From Favolaschia claudopus (taxonomy: Eukaryota > Basidiomycota > Agaricomycetes > Agaricales > Mycenaceae), in NCBI GenBank assembly GCA_037176885.1, contig JAWWNJ010000105.1, forward strand, positions 620,001 through 684,000: a stretch of 64,000 nucleotides of DNA, given 5' to 3'. How positions within the stretch are numbered: the stretch's first letter is position 1; every line of letters starts with the position of its first letter. The translations under genes and the position numbers were made by a program. Below, piece after piece: positions 20,240-32,554 of this stretch. The notes under the pieces were generated by a model. The model saw only the letters and a list, made by a program, of their open reading frames with translations, did not search any database and had not been told where the DNA came from.

Positions 20240-22119
20240 CTAGCAAATGTGCCGTCCACTGGGTGAAGAGGGAGTTTCGCCAAGAAGTGCCTCAGAAGGT
20301 CTATCTGACACTTCCAAGACTATATGTACCCTCGTTTAGCACAACATCAGCTATCTCGTGGGGAGACCTCGTGGTTCGCTAGATCAAGCGAGAATCGTGA
20401 TGTGAGATACCACATATGAAGATTCAAGGCTATCTCGGAGCCTCCGATAAGTACAACGGTTTGAAGTGAATGCAGAGACTTGTAGAGATGATAGGTACGT
20501 AGCGTGGATTCACACGCAACGGCTTGGCGCGCACAGAACGCACAGAGCTGATTGTGCCAGAGTCCAAAGACTAAAGTCTCTTGCACTGGTGCCGTCGTAG
20601 TCGCTGAAAAAGAAAAGATCCCAAACTACCCAGGCACGAGCGAAATGGAGACATGCTGCGTCTGTGCTGAAGAAAAGAGTGCGGGGTATGGGACTCGGAC
20701 GCGACGGCATACGCCATACAATATGTTGAACAAAAGTCGTTTGCCCAGCCGAACCGAATATAGAGGTCGGTGGCTGTGAGCGGGACAAGAGATTGTTCGT
20801 TGCGACGGTCGACGGGATATCCAAGCCGCCAATCTGTTCAGCATCTGCTCCCGCTTCCCAAAGATTCGGGAGCGGAGCCAGGCGGAGCCGCCAAGTAGAC
20901 TCGTGTGCAGGTCAAACCGCCCTAGATCCAACATTGTACACGGCTCTTGATGACAATTCAATTAAGCGACGAAGATATCCTCGAAAACAGCGCGCAATAG
21001 TGTTGTTTTATGACGCCAAGTATGTTGGATCCCCTTCCGTCGTTTGTCAAGGTTTTCTTCACTTGTTTTTTAGACTGCATGTATATGATCCACGGTTCCT
21101 GGATCCGGTCGTGTATTAAGAAGCTCCGATCTCGAAAGAGCTCTTCATCACCTAAAGCAATTGGGACAGAAACAGAAGGAGGGTGAATTTTCAAGACTGT
21201 CCTGATTCGACAAAGTGAAGATCGAGTGTTCGTCCCGTTCAAGCCCATCGGTCAGAGTACTCCGATCGGTATATACGCCAGCACGTCAGAAGTATTAGGG
21301 AAGGGAAGCCAGCGGGCGAAATCGACGCCCTCCGCTGTCGAAGAGCGCAGAAACGATCATGGATATAGAGTATAGCACTGGGACTCAACTAAGACTGGTC
21401 AGAAGACGGTAGCTGCCAGTCACGTAAACCAGCTCAGCTCTGTTATCTTTGGGATGAAGTGTCGAAGGAGCGATTCACGTCCAGTGCAGGCAGATACACG
21501 AGTTCTCATCGGGGGGCAGGGAGACATGCGGGCCGACAGTAGCGAGTGCTCCGATCAGGGAAACATCGACACGAGCGTAGGGTCTACGGTAGGGTCGTCC
21601 ATCTTGTTGGACTCTATTAGTAGACCTTGGACAACGTGGGTCATCATAGCAGGAACTTCATGAGGGTAACTGTCGACGAAGGCGTGAGGGCTGAACAGGG
21701 TAGTTCATTCTGAGAGCCTATGGAAGTTCTGGTGCTGAAAATGGCTGGAATTTGAGAATTTTGATCACCAAGTTCTGTCGTCAGAAAAGTCGCGTCTGCG
21801 GCTGATTGCACATTTGCACAGGATAGACCGTTCGAGGCAGCGAGCTCCGAGGCCTAGGTCGTCCAGTATAAAAACGTGATGGTGGTACGAGTCAAAAGCA
21901 CGATAGGCGCCAATCACAACCACAGTCAACAATGCTACACAAAATATTTCATTACGGCCGTTATAGTATGTCTAATGCTACTAGCTATTCGTACAGATGC
22001 ATGGTCCGTCGTAAAGTATCAGTGAAGTACATTGAGCTCGAGACCACTCAAATCAAATCGAATTAAGCAAGTCTCGACCTCGCGCAGTCATCCATCCCTA
22101 ACATCGGGCCCCTCGTGAA
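20240..22119. other. Gene-poor DNA
   Basis: The left end should contain the missing 5' exon and promoter of the POT gene; a Ser/Pro-rich minus-strand frame near 20,330-20,243 may be part of it. The rest, to the end of the KRE6/SKN1 gene, holds only short overlapping frames with no recognisable product and no clear repeat. Confidence 0.4.
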
Positions 22120-24716
22120 CTAACATCCATCGTACTTGCTATTACGCGGGAACGTATACCCCGCCTGCGCCCACGTAGTGAGATTAGGATTGTTATACGC
22201 CGCAAGGTGCCTGCGCAAGAAACATTAGATTAGAATATGTGCCACCGATGCTTTAGGTCGCTTGCAGAAGGAAGGAAGACTCACTGAGCGATATAATTCG
22301 CCGTGGGCCGATTCGGCGGATCGCAAGTAAGGCCATTCTTCGTCCCGGGCTGCTGGTACACCCGCACGTAGTCAATCAGCATCTGCGCAGGGAACTGCAT
22401 GTGCTGGAAGTCTTGGTGTTGGAAGCTAGGCGACATCCCGAGGTTGAAGACCAGATACTATTATATCAGATCAAGTCAGTTTGAAGGACACTACAGGATA
22501 AAACAAGGAGGTTCACCATAGGCTCCTCCGTTATCAGCCGCTGCGAAACACCCGACACAGGATCAGCGCCAATCGTATCCGGCGTTAACGTCCATCGTTT
22601 CACCCCTCCCGTCAACCAGTTAATATACCCACTCGAGCGCTTCGACGGGTTGGAGAACCATTCAAGCCCATACGACAAGAACGCGTTCCCGCTGTAATAC
22701 TTGTCGTCGATGAACGTCATCCCCGACACCGTCTGCTGATATTCGTTCCCCATGTACGTATTGAACTTCGTGTTGACCGGGTCGACGATCGGCGTCGCAG
22801 AGGAGGAGTTATCCCATTGGTGGTCCGCGTTGAACGGGGCGACTTGGTAGCTCTGGGATGCTTGGCCGCGGAACAGAGGATTCCCACCGATCTCTACTTG
22901 AGCTTCAAGCTGTATTGCGCGCGCATAGTGTCAGAAGACTTGGGAAGGATTATAAAGCACGAAAAGGACTGACGATATCTATCTCCGGTACCCCGCGACC
23001 GTTGGATGTGGAGGGGCCAGGGTGGTCCGATCCTGGGCATGTACACGATGACAGACGCTGTCCCGGTAGAAAACTTAGTTTCTTGTCGTAAACGGCGCTC
23101 GGCTGATTATTGTGGTCTGTCTGGTTGGGAAAGGTCCCAACGTCGCAGGAGTCGTAGCTGAAACAAGCTAGGTTAAAACTAGCATGCTCAGACGTAGCGA
23201 GACACCCACCTGTAAGGCCACATTCCCTCTGTCGTCGCGCCGTAGCCAGCGCGTCCGAGGTTGCCCATCGTCCATGCACCCGGCCAAAAAGCTGGCGTAC
23301 TCGGGAATCCAGGCAAGCTAATGGATACTTCGATATATGCTGAAGAAGAGAAACATAGTTTGTTCCACGACTGTAGCATGCCTACGAAAATCAGCAGAGG
23401 GGTCGAGAGATAACCGGGCCACCCACCGCTTTGGAAGTTCAGTCCATGATTGTTCTTTTCTGACATGGTGATGACAAGGTGCCCGCCTTGCGTGGTGATA
23501 GCCTAAACTAGTTTATGGATGGTGCGTTGCCTTTCGAGGACGACTCACTCCAGGATCATACCACTCCAAATCCCCTAGTCGGAAGGCATGAGACTCCTAG
23601 CAATATAATGAGATGCAAGTGCGTACCCGTTGGCCAATAATGTAAATCGACAGCTTGCATCCAAATCAGCCGAAGCAACAAAAGGTAGCAGCGGATGCTC
23701 ACCCTCGAAGTACGCATCATCGCCAGGATAGAACGATCGTCCATCGACATTAAATTCGTCAGAAAACACAAGCTCATATTTTTTGCCATCCGTTCCCTTA
23801 TATGAATACGCCTCGGACGGCGTATCATCGTCAATCAATCGCGGGAAACTGGTGAGCTCAGGCACCTGGCCCGTCCCATTGATTCCACCCAGATTAAAGC
23901 CCACTATTCGTGGGCTGGGATGTTTGAAACGAAGGATGATGGGCAAGCCAGCAAAGAGCATGATGAGACCCCCCAGCAAGACGAACAGGGCTGTCGCGTT
24001 CACCCATCCTCGTAGGGAGAAAATATCACACGTTCTGTCCAAGCGCGCGTCATTAACAGGGTCAGGATTGTGTAACGCGTCGTCCAGATCCAGATTCTTT
24101 TCGAATCTGGTGTTCACAGTGGCCGTGCGCGCCAGCTGAGGACGCGCAGCTGACGGCGCTTTTCGAAGCCGTGTACCCTCGCCGGGGTTTGCGCGATTGA
24201 GTTGAGGATCATACTAACGAACGCATATGAGAAGCGGTGTGAAAAAGTTATGAAGAGGCGCCGCACTGAATATGGTCCATACTCCGCTCCGATATTTCCA
24301 GTGGCTACACCCTTGATTATCCCAGCCCGGCCACTCCCAGTAGCATACACCGGTTCTTCTGTTATTGCTGGGGATCGAGCTCCGCGTGAGCTGCGACTCC
24401 TCCGACTCCGCCCACTTGTCGGAGAACGCGCCGCCGACGCGTACTGCTGCTCCTCCGTCTGAACGCGCACCGAGCCCCCCCTACTTCTGCTGCTCTGAGG
24501 ACTTTGCGGAGGACTCGACATGGGCACCGACGCGTATTGCAGTTGCTGCATTGTCGGTGTGTTCGTTGCCGCGACTCGCGGACTGCGCGTGCTTCGTGAC
24601 CGTCCACTTCTCGGGCTTTGTGGGGGGCTTTGAGGGAGGACCGACGCGTATTGTTGTTGGGGATGGGGTTCCGGGGTCGCCCCCTGCCGCGGGGAGCGGT
24701 ATGTGGTGTAGGACAT
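22120..24716 (-). CDS. KRE6/SKN1-type beta-1,6-glucan synthase (GH16-like)
   Basis: Type II membrane protein of the secretory pathway needed for beta-1,6-glucan in the cell wall. The start is the ATG at 24716 (MSYTTYRSP); the frame extends upstream only with a non-ATG codon. About 170 Ser/Gln/Arg-rich cytosolic residues precede the transmembrane helix ATALFVLLGGLIMLFAGLPI. The luminal SKN1 domain follows with ELVFSDEFNVDGRSFYPGDD, MLQSWNKLCFSSAYIEVSI, FWPGAWTMGNLGRAGYGAT, the GH16 acidic motif EIDILEAQ (E-x-D-x-x-E), NTYMGNEYQQTVSG, LTPDTIGADP, and MLIDYVRVYQQPG, ending SKYDGC-stop at 22120. About eight short GT-AG introns are needed. Order and motifs match the family over full length; I see no break. 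Confidence 0.93.
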
Positions 24717-25138
24717 GGTCTGTGGAGGAAGGCTGTATGACGCCTGAAGCGGCAAAGTTTGCCTCGTGTTCGTATTCTCCGAATCCCACGCGTACGCTTG
24801 CTTTCTTCTCTTCCCACAACCATTATTAGCTCGTATGTGGCTATGGGTCCCGGCGCATTGGTCCGGAAATCTCTGGTGAACGAGCGGACACTTTTGCTGC
24901 TGACGGGGGTTCAGGCTAGGCTACTCGGGCTTTGGGCGGCCATCAAGCAAGGAAGGTCGAAATCTCAACTTTAAAACTCATCGGTCAGTTAGAGTTCTGA
25001 GGGATGCTGTCTACGTCGATGTAGGTGAGGAAGTTATACAGTAGGCGAGAGTGGTGGGGTACAAAAAGAGTCCGCAGAGGAGTTGAAGGAAGAAACCATG
25101 GTATGATCGATCATATTTCAAATCCTCCCCAACCTGTC
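24717..25138. other. Promoter region of the KRE6/SKN1 gene
   Basis: About 420 bases between two minus-strand units. It should carry the promoter of the glucan synthase gene. No coding sequence or repeat is evident. Confidence 0.5.
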
Positions 25139-26262
25139 CTAAAAAGTAAACCACAACAGTCCAAAAACGAGTGGTAGCGTCTCCTCGCATTTGCCCACAA
25201 AAGTGAAGACCGCTTCAACACCCTCGTTAGCTTCGAAATTGAACACTGCAACTTTACCCCCTCGTTCCTTAACCGTCTTGGCAAATCCAGCCGCCGGATA
25301 CACCTTCAGCGTGTTCAAACATTCCATCGAAATGACCCACAGCAGTAGAGACTTACTGTGATTGAGGTGCCGACGAGAAGGAAAAGATCGCACCAATTCA
25401 TGCGCATCGCAATATCGACCTCACTGAACCAAATGACATTAGGTCGCAGCAACCCCCCGCATCGGCCGAACCGATTACTTGCGCTCCCTAGTCCGCCGCA
25501 CCGCGGGAGGTCCTGGATAGCGATTCTCACCGACGATCTTTGAGCCTGCGCTGAAGAGAGAGGCGTCGGCGTATACGCTCTCTGAATGTGCCCGCAATAC
25601 GTGCAGGCGGGTCTCAAAAATACAACCGTGCATCTTAAGAATCTTTATGAGGGATTTATCTGCCGCATCTTTATCATTATCGGAGAATGCAGAGAGCACG
25701 CGAGACGAGAGTGCGTCCATGTTTTGCGTGATTACAAGTGGGGCAGGCCACCGAGGGTTATAATAAGCGCAGGCGCGATCCGAGCAAGGGTTAGTGGGAG
25801 GCAGAATTTTGCGATGGCGCCGTGCACGGCGTTTGGTTCCGCGCCGAGACACCTGCAAAGCAATATTCAAGCTCAAAATCGCGAGCGCAGCATATATCGC
25901 CGGCGCCTACATTTGACGGCGGGTGTGCTGAGATTGCCAAACCGCGCTAGAGTCGTCGTTGAAAGCTTCAGGTTTGGCGAGCTTTATCTCGTCCTGAGTC
26001 GTGAATGAGGACGCTGCGGTTACACGATGTTGCGCGTCAGGATACATACAAATTTCAGCCAGAGACCGCCCTGACCGCCGCTGTATGTCGGGATGCCTGT
26101 CAATGGTCGAGGCTGTAAAGTTGCAAGACATGGCCCAGGGCCGTCGTCGCGCACCGGATGCAGCCGAGAAACCAGCGCCAGCAAGGATGGTTACATTCTT
26201 TAGCAGAAGCCAATGCGTCTCGAAAGGATGAAAGGTCGTCCGTTATGATGTTTGAGAGACAG
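25139..26262 (-). pseudogene. Sirtuin (Sir2 family) with several frame breaks
   Basis: NAD-dependent protein deacylase family. Minus-strand pieces give VTILAGAGFSAASG-IPTYSGGQGGLW (NAD site), DEIKLAKPEAFNDDSSAVWQ, CLGAEPNAVHGAIAKF, LVITQNMDALSS, the catalytic MHG motif in KILKMHGCIFE, zinc pair CTYC and RC...[26 protein letters not shown], and [22 protein letters not shown]. Several junctions are normal introns. Three are not: ALASA to KNVTIL is off by one base (GCTAAAGAATG), the step before LVITQN changes frame, and FE to ACTYC changes frame, with no splice sites at these points. The expected start reads ATA-ACG-GAC where ATG would fit. It is therefore probably decayed, unless the assembly has indel errors here. 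Confidence 0.65.
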
Positions 26263-27182
26263 AAGGTCAGAGTTAAATATTGGTTAAATATTTGAACGCC
26301 TTGGACGGCAGCGACGGAGTGATTGCTGTACAACAGCAACCCGAAGCTATGCGAATCGCGATGCGGGGAAGGCCCCGGGAAGCGCTCATAGATCACGTTA
26401 TCGTGTTCTGCTCCGGCATCTTCCGGCATCCATTCGGGCCGCAAATATTTTCTCTTGGCGCTGCTTTCACTTTGTCTTCTCCAGTCATGTCCTGACGATG
26501 CAGTCTCGTCCTCGCTCAGGCTATCCGTGTTGAATCATCCCAAGCATCTGGACTGGTAGGTATCATCATAGAGCCCTCTACATAATAAATGTTCTGTTTT
26601 TTTACCCGCTTATCTGCGATCGAGGCGTCCGTAGTCTCCTCTACAACCTTCCTGTTCCTGTTGCCCGTGGTCCTACCGGCAGTTACCGCTCTTCTCGTCC
26701 CCCAAAAAGCCCACTCTTTTCTGAATACTCCGTCGGACACGGTCCAGCAAGTTCTCCCGACTAAATCTCGTGCATTTGTGGGTCCCGACGTCAAAGGAAG
26801 CCACTCAACGCCTCTCGCGCACTCAGTCTATAGTCTATCCATCGCACGTTCCTCACTCAATACTACCGCATCGGATGGAATTAGCGACCGCCCACGAACC
26901 TTCGAAGATTTTTTCTCTCCTCCCGTCACTTGGTTAATCGGCATTACCCTATTTCTTGACGAACCAATAGCAAAAACACTTGCCCCGGAGGATACACAGG
27001 AATGGTAAATCGTCACAGGCGGCCATGTCAACAGCGATCCTTCTTCTCCTGTCCTATCTGGGGTTAGGGTTGACTTTGAATGACTGGCTGCGCGTTTTTC
27101 GCCGTCCAATCGTCTAAAACTCTATAATTGACCGGGGGGTTCTTGAGACTTATCTTTCACTCCTCAAGCCTCTCTGGAGCCC
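26263..27182. other. Intergenic, promoter side of the P-type ATPase gene
   Basis: About 0.9 kb between the divergent sirtuin relic and the ATPase gene. Frames on both strands overlap and match nothing I know. A short GGGGTTAGGGTT lies about 110 bases before the ATPase start. Confidence 0.4.
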
Positions 27183-30100
27183 ATGGACAAAAACCCGGAA
27201 CCGGCGCTCACCACAGCAGACGAAGAGGACAATGTCGGCACTCGCGCCGTCGCGTTCCACCAAGGCCAGGAAATTGAGGAAAAGCCTCGCCACAAAGGTA
27301 CCTGTGGAGTTATCATCATCACTCGACGCTATCTTACTTTTCGAGCAGGAGTGGAGTTGAAGCACACCTTAACCCAGGAAGACAAGGAACTTGCCGCGGC
27401 TGGATATGACCACCTCGAAGCAAAGAAAAAGGATACTACGACTGAGACCGACGCCGACATCACAGAGCACCGCGTTGCGCTCGTCGACCTCGCCGATACC
27501 CTCGAAACTTCCCTCGACATCAACGACCCCGGAAAATCCCATGGTCTTTCCGCCACGGAGGCCGCTTCTCGTCTCGCTCGTGACGGGCCCAACATTCTTA
27601 CGCCCCCAAAAAAGAGATCCCCGTTACGCCAGGTAAGCAAGCCCCCTTCGCCCTTCTCGACATGGTTTTTTCTCATGTTTTGTCGCATAGTATATTGACC
27701 GGCTGCTAACCATGGTCCGTTGACACCCTGGTCATATGTCTGCCTGCGTCTGACCTACAATCCCAGTTCAACGTCCTCCTTATCATCGCCGGCATTCTCG
27801 AATACGTGCTTCTCGGGATCGACTTTCACAACAACTTTGCAAACACATACCTTGGTGGTATCTTGATAGCGGTCGCATTTCTTAATGCCTTCATTGACTG
27901 TCAGTACATTCATTCTGTCCCTGCGTCTGATTCCGCAAATGCTGAATCGAATCTCGTTATGGTATCACAGGGTACCAGGTCCAGAAATCCGAAGCCATTC
28001 TTGCGTCGTTTTTGGCCATGATCCCACCCTCGTGCCGTGTCGTGCGTGACGGTACTATCGAATCCATCCCTGCGAAAGACCTCGTCGTCGGTGATGTCGT
28101 TCTGGTCCGTTCTGGAGACAAAACGCCCGCAGACCTCGTTCTGTTCGCCGCCACGGATTTCAAGGTCGATAATAGCAGTCTTACAGGCGAGTCGGAGCCG
28201 CAAGAACGGCTTGCTCTCAAGAAAGGTAGTGAGTCTCGTCCGGTGGAAGCTCAGAATTTGGTAGATAATTTGATCTCTCAAATGGCGGGCCAACTCTGAT
28301 TTGCGATAAAGGCTTTCAATTCGACGCTCGTAGTAAACGGTGAAGCTTGGGGCAGTACGTTCATCTCATGTTGTGACAAAGATCTGCCTCCTTAATCTCC
28401 TTCCTTGTCAAGTCGTGGTACGAACAGGCGACCACACCTTCATCGGACAAATCGCATCTCTCACCGGAGGTGAATCCGGAAACCAAAGCCCCCTTGCGCG
28501 CGAAATGTTCGTTTTTTTTTTGGTATTAGCATCCAACCCTCTTTCTCACCTGGCTGTTTATTCAGCGGCCAATTCGTCATCAAAGTTTCTTCGATTGCTC
28601 TTCTTTTCGCAGTCGTGTTCTTCGTTGTTGGGATCACGACGGCATACAAGGGGAAGGCGTCGCAGACTGTGACGTTTGCGGTGTCGATTCTAGTGGCATT
28701 TGTTCCTGAGGGGCTGCCTTCAGTGGTAACGCTCCTCTTGTCCATCGCTGCGAAACGAATGGCGAAGCAGAATGTGTTGGTCAAAGATCTTCAAGGAGTG
28801 GAGACACTGGGATCGGTGAGCACTGCCCTGCGATCATGCATAATGAACAGGGCACCGAATAGACTTGTCTATAGTTGACATTGCTAGCTACCGACAAAAC
28901 GGGAACGTTAACGCGGAACCAGATGACGGTGACCAATCTCTGGAGCGGCGGGCGGATGTATTCCGCTTTTCAGTCTAACAACGACGATGATACCACGGCG
29001 GCGTTCTCTCTTGAAGCGTCCGGCATGCGTCAGATGGTCGACATTGCAGCGCTCAATAGCCGGGTCAAGTTCGACAAGACCGATGTACCTTTCGATCAAC
29101 GACAGATTCTTGGGGACGCGACCGAAACCGGCTTGACGCGTTTTGCTGGACGTTATCTTAGCACAGGATATGATCGGCATCAGCAGGACTTCCCCAAGGT
29201 TTTCGAGGTGCCGTTTAATTCGACGAACAAGTGGGCGCTGGTCATTGTGAATAAACCGCATGATGACGGCGTGCTGTCGGCGTATCTGAAGGGTGCGCCT
29301 GAGCGTGTGCTGGCGAAGTGTTCGACGTATCTGAAGGATGGTGTCTTGGTGCCCATGACGGACGAGTTCCGCAGGGCTTATGATGATGCGTACAACGTGA
29401 GCGCTTTACTTGATGGACGACATAATTGACTGAACTGTCTCGATGTGTGACATGTAGTATATGGCTTCTCGTGGCCACCGCGTAATCGCCTGCGCACAAT
29501 CACTTCTCCCAAGCGAGCAATATGCTGCAAATCACGAATTCTCGCGTACCGATGACAACTACCCTATTTCGGACTACTGCTTCGTCGGGCTCGTATCGCT
29601 TGAAGACCCACCGAAACACGGTGTTCGTGAAGCCATTGGGACGCTTCGTCTTGCGGGGATCAAGGTCATGATGGTATGATGATTACTCCACATCCTAGGC
29701 TTCACCGTTGTTTAACTGGCGTATAGGTCACCGGCGACCATCCCAAGACAGCCGAAGCCATTGCCAGGAAGATCAACTTGATCATTGGGGATACGCGCGA
29801 GACGCTTGCGGCGCGTACGGGGCGTTCGGTGGATGAGATTTACGAAGATGAGGTCAACGCGGTGGTGATTCACGGGGACGGTATCGATGATCTGCAGGGT
29901 TGGCAGTGGGATCAGAGTCCGTTTTTTTGTTATCTTCCCTTTGTGCGTGTGTGGCTGAATGTTAAACAGTCTTTGCCAAGGAAGAGATTGTGTTTGCGCG
30001 TACTTCGCCGAAGCATAAGCTCGAGATTGGTAAGTACTTCATTGCTTGTCGTCGCTGAGGCTCAGGCTGTCATTATCACAGTAAAGCGCGCACAAGCATT

Positions 30101-31971
30101 GGGGCATATTGTTGGAGTGTACGACCTTTCCTCGTTACTCTGCAGCCATCTAACAGACATGTAGAACCGGCGACGGTGTCAACGACTCTCCAGCGCTGAA
30201 GAAGGCGGACTTGGGTATTGCGATGAACATTTCTGGTCAGCTCATTGCTTTCTTGTCATGTTACAATACAGATGAATACTCCATCATAGGTTCTGATGTC
30301 TCGAAGGAAGCTGCAAACATGATTCTCCTTGGTATGGGCTTCGCCTCAATAGATGTCCTCGCTTGCTAACCTCAACCTTGACAGACGACAACTTTGCTTC
30401 CACCGTTAGTAAGTAGTGGCACTATGGCTGCGAGACTCTTCTCAACGATGTCTAGAGGGTGTCGCTGAGGGTCGGCAGATTTTCGTCAACCTCAAGCGCT
30501 CCATCCAGTAAGTCTGACCCTCCGAGCTCGACTTTGAATGCTAACATCTTTGCAGATATACGCTCTCGCATAGTACCCCTGAAGTTATACCCCAGCTTCT
30601 CTGTACGCTTTTTCGTTGCAGCCGCAGCCCATGCCAACTAACTGTTTTTCCAAGATGTTGTGGTACCCATTCCTCTACCCTTGTCGGCCATTCTTATCTT
30701 GGTTATCGGTGAGTTATCCTTAGCCACTCAAGAAGCTCATGTTGATCATTTCTATAGATCTTGGGTTCGAACTCTTTGTAGCTGTAAGCTCTGGTGTTAC
30801 GACCTACGATCATGAAGCTCAACTAACTTTCTGAAGTTATCCTTCGCTTGGGATAAGCCGGAAACCATCGACGGTCTCATGCGCATGACGCCTCGGAAAC
30901 CTGGTGAGTCTCCTCAGTTCATCCGCCACTGTCAACTCACCGCTCTACAGTGAACGAGCGTTCCATTCTCTCAATAAAGAGAAAGGCTCTTCGACGCACC
31001 AAAACCTTACGCCGCGATCCTGAAACTCAAGAGGTCATCCCGCCCAGCAAGTTCTCTGTTCTTATGAGCAAGTTCAAGAAGCCCTTCACGCGCGAATACT
31101 GGGAGGACGCGACGGAGCCGACCGACGGCGAGACACTCGTAGACTCCAAACTGCTTTCATACTCTTATTTGGAAGCGGGCGTCATTGAGATGTTGGGTGC
31201 CCTCGTCGCGTATTTCGTGGTGTTTTTCAAAGCGGGGTTCACGCCTCACGACTTATTCCGTGCGCAGAAGTTTGGCGGTAAGCACCGATTTGAGATAGCC
31301 ACATGCGACAGAGCTGATGTCGGACCCAGCGTCTTCCGGTCAAGCGTACTTCACCAAGTCGAGCCCCGACTTTATCAATGACCGCGGTCAGACTTTGACA
31401 GCTTCCCAGCAAGTCGATGCCCTCGCTCAAGCTCAGTCAATCGGTACGATCTCTGAAACAATACTATCAACTTCTTACCCACAACCCCTCCTTGTTCGCA
31501 GTCTACCTATCCGTTTTCATTATCCAATGTTTCAACGTGCGCTATCTCTCCCACCAATTCAGCGCGTATACTGACTTCATGCAGGTATTCGCGGTCAAAG
31601 CCAAGTTCACCTTTCCTTTCGGCAAAGCAGCTGTCGGCAACAAATTAAATTTTGCTGGTATTCTGGCTGGCGCGGTCCTGGGCATGTTCATCATCTACAC
31701 GCCGCCGCTGCATGTCGTATTTGGCGGTTCTTTCCATCTCTCGCCATTATATTGGCTTATTCCGGTTGCGTTTGGTGTTCTGCTCCTTGTATGGGCCTCC
31801 ATTCGCGTCCTTATCTTGCGCAAGTCTGTGGAGAGTGCAAGGGTGAAGGACATTCAAGGCTTGATGATGTGTGCGTACTGATTTATTTTGTGTCTGCTAT
31901 GGGTTTGCTCACGCATTGTCCCAGTCCCGACGATGAGAACAATGAGTATGCGGTCGAAAGGCACGCATTGA
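27183..31971 (+). CDS. P-type cation ATPase, type IIC (Na+/K+-ATPase alpha-like)
   Basis: Membrane pump that probably exports Na+ or exchanges monovalent cations. Starts MDKNPEPAL at 27183. Order of features: cation N-domain ([26 protein letters not shown]), first helices ([17 protein letters not shown]), actuator domain with SLTGESEP, helix with [12 protein letters not shown], phosphorylation motif [13 protein letters not shown], nucleotide-binding [45 protein letters not shown], and C-terminal helices ([32 protein letters not shown]). The last exon codes [15 protein letters not shown] before TGA at 31969-31971. More than ten introns are needed; one exon is only 24 bases (27691-27714, YIDRLLTM). 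All catalytic motifs are intact. Ion choice cannot be read from sequence alone. Confidence 0.9.
27691..27714 (+). other. 24-base microexon of the P-type ATPase
   Basis: The exon reads YIDRLLTM. It is preceded by TCGCATAG and followed by the donor GTCCGT. It restores the residues usually found between the LTPPKK segment and the first membrane helix and keeps phase 0 at both ends. Confidence 0.65.
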
Positions 31972-32131
31972 CGACCCATTACGAACATACCACGACCAGA
32001 GTGTACGAATATCAGATCTTTCAATGCACAACATTCACGAATATAACTACATTGCATTGCGTCTCTCAACCTACTAATCGTACAACATGAATTTCAAAAA
32101 TGTATCTTGTACATCCCATCACTAACTGGGT

Positions 32132-32554
32132 CTACTTGGTGGCGTGAGCGGAGTCGTGAGGAGGCTGAGGACACATTGTTATTATTCAGAAGAAAGCAGA
32201 AACAAAACTTGGAAGACGCACCGAATCCTGGATCCCCAACACTTTCGCAAGAGCATTGAACTCGTCGGTGGTGGGTCTCGAGGAACCGGTGCAGACTTGA
32301 CAAGGACGTGTGGTAATAAGCGGCGCGAACGAGCTCAGCGAGAAGAAACGCAAACATACTGTCAATGACATGCTGCTCAGTCTTGCCGAGCTTCCCCGCA
32401 ATCTGCGCGTAGGACATTCCTGCAATTCAAATCCAAGTATCAGTATAAGAACCCAAACAGTGGGGATCCCACATGTACAATAGAGAACGCAGGTCAACGC
32501 ACCAGTCCTGTCCTTGGCAGCAGCGAGCGCAGCACATTGAGGGTTGGGAGCCAT
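32132..32554 (-). CDS. Cyanase-type HTH mini-protein
   Basis: Predicted 72 residues in four exons: 32554-32503, 32419-32360, 32295-32222 and 32164-32132, all GT-AG and in phase. The protein runs MAPNPQCAALAAAKDRTG, MSYAQIAGKLGKTEQHVID, ICTGSSRPTTDEFNALAKVLGI and ends PPHDSAHATK. The helix-turn-helix and the spacing match the N-terminal domain of cyanate hydratase (or XRE-type HTH). The C-terminal catalytic domain that carries the Arg/Glu/Ser active site is absent, so it is unlikely to decompose cyanate by itself. Similar short proteins are, from memory, common in agaricomycetes. The role is unknown; DNA binding or a partner of full-length cyanase would be guesses. Confidence 0.8.
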
